Part shown: positions 23,402 through 27,795 of the stretch, one piece after another
Layout: every line of letters begins with the position of its first letter
Numbering within the stretch: the stretch's first letter is position 1
Source of the DNA: Candidatus Cloacimonadota bacterium
Lineage (GTDB): Bacteria; Cloacimonadota; Cloacimonadia; Cloacimonadales; Cloacimonadaceae
Reading direction: 5' to 3'
Length of the DNA stretch: 27,795 bases
Assembly: GCA_023392795.1 (NCBI GenBank)
Contig: JAEWNJ010000123.1
Location: 1-27,795 of the forward strand
Program-made: the position numbers and the translations under genes
The notes under the pieces: model-generated
What the model was told of the DNA's origin: nothing
The model's database searches: none
Seen by the model: the letters and a program-made list of their open reading frames with translations, nothing else

Positions 23402-25155
23402 TATTTAGCTCTCCTTTCCTCGAGTGTGTTCTTCAGGTCGTTCTCGTATTTCTTGAAGTCCTGGCTGTCGAATTCCACATAGTTCATCTGCTTACAGATA
23501 TTGATTATCTTGATGTAGTATGGCATCACTTCCTCAAAGCTCTCAAACACAAAATCCATAGCGCAGATGCCCAGAATCAATTCCAGCATGTATTCCTGAC
23601 GCTTCATCGGAGTGGATTGATCGATCTTGTCAAAACCGTCCTGTTGCAGGATGATCCGGTCCACGAGTTCGCTCTTCCAGTATTTGTCATGATAAGCCAG
23701 CGGTACGCCGTCGTCACCGAGGATGTTGATCTGTTCCTGCGCTTCACGTCCGCGAAGCAGGATGTCCTTGGTGTGTACCACATCATTTACCCAGTTCGGA
23801 TTGACGTTTGTATTCAGATATTCCATAACTTCCGGGTACTCGAGGTACTTACTATAGGAATCTATCGGGTCCACGGCAGGATAACGCTTACTATCCGCGC
23901 GGGCTTGAGAAAGGGCGTAGAAGCAGCGGGCAGCCTTTTTGGTGGATTCAGTGACGGGTTCCTTCAGGTTGCCACCGGCGGGTGATACTGTACCGATAAA
24001 GGTGATGGAACCTGTGGCTCCGCCCTTCAAGTACACAAATCCCGCCCGGGAGTAGAAGTTTGACACGATGGCAGGTAGATCCATGGGGAAGGCATCAGGT
24101 CCGGGTAATTCTTCCATGCGGTTACTCATTTCACGCAAAGCTTGTGCCCAGCGGGAGGTAGAATCAGCGAGAAGTAATACCTTGAGCCCCATGTTCCGAT
24201 AGTACTCGGCTATGGTCATGGCAGTGTATACAGAAGCTTCACGTGCTGCCACGGGCATGTTTGAAGTATTACAAATAATGATGGTACGCTCCATCAGCTT
24301 GCGTCCGGTACGAGGGTCGTCAAGCTCTGGAAACTCTACAAACATCTCCACCACCTCATTTGCACGTTCACCGCAAGCGGCAAAGATGATCATATCGGCA
24401 TCGGCGTTCTTGGAGATGGAATGCTGCAACACTGTCTTGCCCGCACCGAAGGGACCGGGAATAAAGCCTGTGCCACCCTCAACCATCGGATTCAGAGTAT
24501 CCAGAGTACGCACCCCGGTTTCCATCAGTTTAAAGGGACGGGGTTTTTCGGTGTAACACTTGATGGGTATCTTCACCGGCCATCTCTGGATCATGTTCAG
24601 TTCGATGTCATTGCCTTCGGAATCGGTGATCGTTGCGATAGTTGCCGTGATCTGGTAAGTGCCTTTGGGCGCCATGCTTTTCACCGTATACTCGCCCTCA
24701 AATCCGAAGGGGACCATGATCTTGTGCGAGATCCAGCTTTCGGGAACGCTGCCCAACCAGTCTCCGCCGCTCACTTTGTCGCCGGGCTTGGCCAGAGGGG
24801 TGAATTCCCAAGTGGAATCTTCATCCAGGGGATCTGTATATTCACCACGGGTGAGGAAAACACCCTGCATTTTGTTCAGGTCGTTCTGCAATCCATCGTA
24901 ATTTTTGGAAAGCATACCGGGACCCAGCTTTACTTCCAGCATGTGGTCTGTAAACTCTACCGTATCTCCCGGTCTGAGGCCGCGTGTACTTTCAAACACC
25001 TGCGTATAGGCAGTGTTTCCCAGCACCTTAATCACTTCGGCCATCAGCTTTACTCCGCCCAGATTGATGTAGCAGATCTCGTTTTGGGACACAGGACCCG
25101 ATACTTCTACTTGCACCAAATTGGCGATAATTCCTTTCACTATACCTTTGGTCAT
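23401..25155 (-). CDS. atpA: V-type ATPase subunit A (catalytic)
   Basis: The 584-residue catalytic subunit has Walker A GPFGAGKT (residues 234-241), GERANEVVE with the catalytic Glu region, and LLADSTSRWAQALREMSNRM containing the Walker B end. The non-homologous bulge domain typical of V-type A subunits lies at about residues 105-200. It hydrolyses or synthesises ATP at the A/B interface. AGAAGG is upstream of the ATG. The spacing to the DUF2764 gene is 11 bp. Length agrees with the family. Confidence 0.96.
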   Translation of the reverse strand: MTKGIVKGIIANLVQVEVSGPVSQNEICYINLGGVKLMAEVIKVLGNTAYTQVFESTRGLRPGDTVEFTDHMLEVKLGPGMLSKNYDGLQNDLNKMQGVFLTRGEYTDPLDEDSTWEFTPLAKPGDKVSGGDWLGSVPESWISHKIMVPFGFEGEYTVKSMAPKGTYQITATIATITDSEGNDIELNMIQRWPVKIPIKCYTEKPRPFKLMETGVRTLDTLNPMVEGGTGFIPGPFGAGKTVLQHSISKNADADMIIFAACGERANEVVEMFVEFPELDDPRTGRKLMERTIIICNTSNMPVAAREASVYTAMTIAEYYRNMGLKVLLLADSTSRWAQALREMSNRMEELPGPDAFPMDLPAIVSNFYSRAGFVYLKGGATGSITFIGTVSPAGGNLKEPVTESTKKAARCFYALSQARADSKRYPAVDPIDSYSKYLEYPEVMEYLNTNVNPNWVNDVVHTKDILLRGREAQEQINILGDDGVPLAYHDKYWKSELVDRIILQQDGFDKIDQSTPMKRQEYMLELILGICAMDFVFESFEEVMPYYIKIINICKQMNYVEFDSQDFKKYENDLKNTLEERRAK

Positions 25156-25166
25156 CGTGTTACCTT

Positions 25167-26051
25167 CTATTTATGTTTAATTTTTATATTGAAATCTTCA
25201 GGAAAACTAAAGCTGTTTTCCAGCTTATCCAGGGTGTCTTGAAACACTTCTTTTCCTAAGTTAGCATCTGCTTTCAGCCAGCGATTGACCAAGCGCAGTT
25301 TGGTGTAATACCCCAAGATACGGTCGATGTTGAAGTACTCGAAAAAGTTCTGTTGGTCGATCCATTTGGCCCGGAAGATGTCGTAGCCTCGTTCCCGGTA
25401 AAGGATATTGTTTTGCTCCCAGATGCGCATAATGCTATCAAACACGGGATGATCCTTACCCAACCCCAAATCTGCCGCGTGGCTTTTGGCGATGTTTTGC
25501 ACATCTTCATCATCTCCGATGAGATACTGCGCGAACTCCATATTGTGGTGTCGGGCATTGATGGCAGCCAGGATGTTCTTGATCTCGCGTTGCAGTTCAA
25601 ACCACTTGTTGATAAAGCTATTAGGGTGCTTGGCAGTAAAGGTGAACAAACCAGAAAGCAGCTCGTGTTCCACCTGCTCTCGGGGAGGCATATCCTCACA
25701 GGATAGTGCTTTCACCAGAATGTCAGAGATAACAGAGGGTAGTCCAGAAAATTGCGGAGCTACATCCAGATCTCTATTCTCCACCCTGGCAAGGAGATAT
25801 AAACGGTATTCTTCCCAAAATTCGCGAGTATAAATACCTTCAGGATCGGGATCACGATCGTCCTTGTACAGGTATCCAAGCAGGTTTTGCATATCCTCAG
25901 GAAGATGCAATAACATCAGCAACGCGAAATCTTTTTCGCTAAGCTGGGCTGCAGCATCCTGCCTGAACTGCTCCGGAGTATAGCTGAGCTTTGTATCGTC
26001 CAGCGAGATGCCTGGCAAGCCGGCGATAAAGTAATAGTACTGCATGGCCAT
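25167..26051 (-). CDS. DUF2764-type protein of the V-ATPase operon
   Basis: The 294-residue, mainly helical, acidic, soluble protein begins MAMQYYYFIAGLPGISLDD. This opening and its position between subunits E and A match the DUF2764 proteins found in V-ATPase operons of Bacteroidetes, Chlamydiae and spirochaetes. A role standing in for the missing subunit C (socket between rotor and ring) is often considered because no C gene is present, but I see no direct sequence proof. An in-frame ATG at 26045 would give MQYYYF and is an equally reasonable start. It begins 2 bases after the subunit E stop. Confidence 0.75.
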   Translation of the reverse strand: MAMQYYYFIAGLPGISLDDTKLSYTPEQFRQDAAAQLSEKDFALLMLLHLPEDMQNLLGYLYKDDRDPDPEGIYTREFWEEYRLYLLARVENRDLDVAPQFSGLPSVISDILVKALSCEDMPPREQVEHELLSGLFTFTAKHPNSFINKWFELQREIKNILAAINARHHNMEFAQYLIGDDEDVQNIAKSHAADLGLGKDHPVFDSIMRIWEQNNILYRERGYDIFRAKWIDQQNFFEYFNIDRILGYYTKLRLVNRWLKADANLGKEVFQDTLDKLENSFSFPEDFNIKIKHK

Positions 26052-26053
26052 TA

Positions 26054-26653
26054 CTAGCTTTCGAAAAGAATCTTAGCCGTACGGGGACGCAAGTAGTTCT
26101 TGAAGAGATTGGCAAAGTCTTCGTCACTGAAACTGAGCTTGTAGCTGCCATCGGCGGGGGAGATGCTGAACCCGGCCTTGATCTGAGGGTTAAAATCGAT
26201 ATTCAGCTTACCCTCAAAGCTTTCCTTCAGTGATGCCAGGAATGCTCCATCCAGCTTTGTTTCCAAGGATTTGGCAAGGCTAAGATTGGCTCCGGATTGT
26301 TTCCAACTGCTCAGGGCTTCTTTCACCAGTTCCTGCACGAAGTGGACATCGGAAAAGGCAGCTTTTGCACCAGTGTCGATGTTTTTCAACATCAGGATAT
26401 CAGTGATCTTTTGCTTCATGGCGCTCAGGGTGTGATTGCCAGCCATTTTGAGATCACCTTCGGTGTTTTTCTTCAGCTCGGCAGATTGTTTGGTGGCATC
26501 TGCCAGCTTCGCCTCTGCTTCAGCTTTGGCTTTATCTACAATAGCCTGGGCTTCGGACTTGGCTTTATCCAATATCTTCTCAGCTTCGGCGTTTGCTTTG
26601 GCTACGCCTTCCTCATAAACCTTGCTTAAGAGTTCTTGCAACTGATCGTTCAT
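26054..26653 (-). CDS. atpE: V-type ATPase subunit E (peripheral stalk)
   Basis: The 199-residue protein has an N-terminal Ala/Lys/Glu-rich coiled coil (about residues 5-70, with repeated KAEAEA/DKAKSEA) and a compact C-terminal domain with KLSFSDEDFANLFKNYLRP. This is the usual layout of bacterial E subunits. It would pair along the peripheral stalk, where a separate G/H subunit is expected, but no such gene is in this operon. It is the first gene of the operon. GGAG lies 10 bases before the ATG, a long spacing. Family membership rests on layout and operon position more than on strict motifs. Confidence 0.85.
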   Translation of the reverse strand: MNDQLQELLSKVYEEGVAKANAEAEKILDKAKSEAQAIVDKAKAEAEAKLADATKQSAELKKNTEGDLKMAGNHTLSAMKQKITDILMLKNIDTGAKAAFSDVHFVQELVKEALSSWKQSGANLSLAKSLETKLDGAFLASLKESFEGKLNIDFNPQIKAGFSISPADGSYKLSFSDEDFANLFKNYLRPRTAKILFES

Positions 26654-26689
26654 AAGAGGTCATCTCCAGTAAATTCGCTTTTGTCTCTA

Positions 26690-26716
26690 ACTTTATTTCA
26701 AGCGAAAAGCTGTCAA
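26690..26716 (-). promoter_or_regulatory. Possible sigma-70-type promoter of the V-ATPase operon
   Basis: A perfect TTGACA (26716-26711, minus strand) is followed after 15 bases by TAAAGT (26695-26690), a fair -10 match. The site is 37 bp upstream of the subunit E ATG. An AT-rich stretch with the palindrome TATATCGATATA (26743-26754) lies just upstream and could act as an UP element or binding site. Confidence 0.4.
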
Positions 26717-26879
26717 TGACTTTGTTGGCATATCAACACATATATATCGATATAAATATGTTTAATGACAAGTGCCCCTGAGAATTAGAACACATACGAT
26801 TTTTGTACTACTGATGGGCTTTTCCACTTACTTCTGACCTTGTTTCCCTCTTCAGGCTCTCGATCAAGTAGTTATCTGA

Positions 26880-26916
26880 CCCTTATCAAGTCTTAAGAGT
26901 TAAGGCTTGATAAGGG
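26880..26916. repeat. 37-nt near-perfect palindrome upstream of the V-ATPase operon
   Basis: CCCTTATCAAG (26880-26890) and CTTGATAAGGG (26906-26916) are perfect 11-bp inverted copies. Inside them CTTAA and TTAAG pair around a GAG loop. The single T-G position between the two stems can wobble-pair in RNA, giving a 17-bp hairpin. It has no T-run on either side. It lies between the ABC exporter stop and the V-ATPase promoter region. A direct repeat GGCTTGAT follows on the right arm. Apart from this and the putative promoter, I see nothing else in 26654-27007. Confidence 0.5.
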
Positions 26917-27007
26917 CTTGATTGGAAAGTGATAAATGCCATCAAGAGAGGGAGGGATCACTAGAAGTTGATTGCTCGGAAGCCCGCAGCGGTATTGACT
27001 ATGGCAG

Positions 27008-27795
27008 TTATTTCTTCAGGTGTTCGTGTAAGAAATCGTGGTACTCTTTGTTCCCAAACACCAGTTCTTCGTGCTTGCCCTTATGCCCCCGGCCCTTACT
27101 ATCGATGAAGAGTACCGAATCCACATAACGCAGCGTTGATAAGCGGTGGGAGATCACGATCGCAGCGGTATCGGGATAGTGGATATTGATGGCTTGCCAG
27201 AGCTTTTCCTCGTTTTCAGCATCCAAAGAAGCGGTGATATCGTCCAGAATGAGGAGTTTGGGTTTCTTGATCAATGCTCTGGCGATGGTGACGCGTTGCT
27301 TTTGTCCACCCGAAACGTCTAAACCGCGATGTCCGACCCTGGTATTGTCTTTATCTGGAAAGAGGGCGATCTCGCTGCTCAACTGCGCTGTGTCCATGGC
27401 TGTCTGATACTCGCTTTCACTGGCTTGATCATTGGCAAGCATCACGTTATCTTTGATGCTGCCGCTAAACAGCGATGGCTCCTGAGGCACGTAAGCCACC
27501 ACATCACGCAGGCTCTTTATCTGCAGCGTTTCGATGTCTTCGCCGTTTACCCGTATATGTCCCTGTTCAATGGGGAGCAAGCCCAGGATCAGGTTTGCCA
27601 CCGTGCTTTTACCCGCCCCTGTAGCTCCTAAGATCAGCATTCGTTCCGGAATGGCGAGCTCAAAACTGAGTTCATCGAGCACTTTGTCTTCCTTGCCGGG
27701 ATAGCGGAAGCTGACTTGATCAAAGGCCAGGGATGTGAATTCTGTTACGGGCTTGCCGTAGCTATCATCCATGTTGAAGGTGGGGAAGTGCTTCA
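27008..27795 (-). CDS. ABC exporter, ATPase domain (C-terminal part), cut by window edge
   Basis: The visible part is the nucleotide-binding domain of an exporter-type (MsbA/LmrA-like) half transporter. The frame continues past the right edge, where the membrane domain should lie. Motifs are Walker A GATGAGKST, Q-loop VPQEPSLF, signature VSGGQKQR, Walker B LLILDD and H-loop ISHRLS. The residue after the Walker B Asp, normally the catalytic Glu, is Asp (codon at 27239-27241), the pattern of the degenerate site in heterodimeric exporters such as TM287/288. The true partner may therefore be encoded further to the right. The gene ends about 350 bp before the V-ATPase operon, with no clear T-rich terminator. 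Confidence 0.9.
   Translation of the reverse strand, partial: KHFPTFNMDDSYGKPVTEFTSLAFDQVSFRYPGKEDKVLDELSFELAIPERMLILGATGAGKSTVANLILGLLPIEQGHIRVNGEDIETLQIKSLRDVVAYVPQEPSLFSGSIKDNVMLANDQASESEYQTAMDTAQLSSEIALFPDKDNTRVGHRGLDVSGGQKQRVTIARALIKKPKLLILDDITASLDAENEEKLWQAINIHYPDTAAIVISHRLSTLRYVDSVLFIDSKGRGHKGKHEELVFGNKEYHDFLHEHLKK

Noticed and set aside
24421..25242. 273-codon plus-strand frame opposite V-ATPase subunit A
   Set aside because: It is a shadow of the catalytic subunit gene, with no recognisable protein features.
1..27795. Search for CRISPR arrays, tRNAs, rRNAs, insertion sequences and phage genes
   Set aside because: No regularly spaced repeats, tRNA-like cloverleaf segments, transposase motifs or terminal inverted repeats with target duplications were seen by eye. 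A tRNAscan or ISfinder search could still reveal something subtle.

Overview
The window looks like a chromosomal segment of an anaerobic Gram-negative bacterium. My best guess is Cloacimonadota (Ca. Cloacimonas relatives) or a nearby FCB-type phylum. Three things point that way: lipid A and outer-membrane genes (LpxB, a TolC protein), a secreted protein ending in a Por/T9SS-type sorting domain, and a V-type ATPase operon in the reduced Chlamydia/spirochaete/Bacteroidetes layout (E, DUF2764, A, B, D, I, K). The taxonomy is inference; there is no rRNA gene. I saw no tRNA, CRISPR array, transposase or phage gene.

Layout. 1-615 (minus): the N-terminus of a YgjP/DUF45-type metallopeptidase cut by the window edge, overlapped by an ArsC/LMW-phosphatase gene. 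616-880: an intergenic region with a perfect 12-bp inverted repeat, phased CATAC repeats and the argF terminator. 883-1881 (minus): argF. 2146-6700 (plus): a four-gene tripartite efflux operon (TolC-like channel, periplasmic adaptor, MacB-type ATPase and permease) ending in a hairpin terminator. 6894-12356 (plus): a divergent EF-G, a STAS anti-anti-sigma protein, a receiver-HATPase fusion protein, prmC and murA, again closed by a terminator. 12411-12761: non-coding, with a long imperfect hairpin and a minus-strand terminator. 12762-16634 (minus): a 1290-residue secreted multidomain protein. 16808-19116 (plus): a COG2426 membrane protein, lpxB and a DUF374 acyltransferase. 19171-26653 (minus): the V-ATPase operon. 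26654-27007: non-coding, with the operon promoter region and a 37-nt palindrome. 27008-27795 (minus): the ATPase half of an ABC exporter, cut by the window edge.

How the genes fit together. The STAS protein and the receiver-HATPase protein form a compact partner-switching module in which a two-component input domain is fused to the presumed anti-sigma kinase. The proteolipid keeps all the sodium ligands known from Enterococcus NtpK, so the V-ATPase is predicted to move Na+. LpxB, the DUF374 acyltransferase and MurA serve envelope synthesis. Most genes are ordinary housekeeping or envelope genes. The less ordinary items are the receiver-HATPase fusion, the large secreted protein with an apparent N-formylglutamate-amidohydrolase-like core, the divergent EF-G, and three non-coding inverted-repeat structures.
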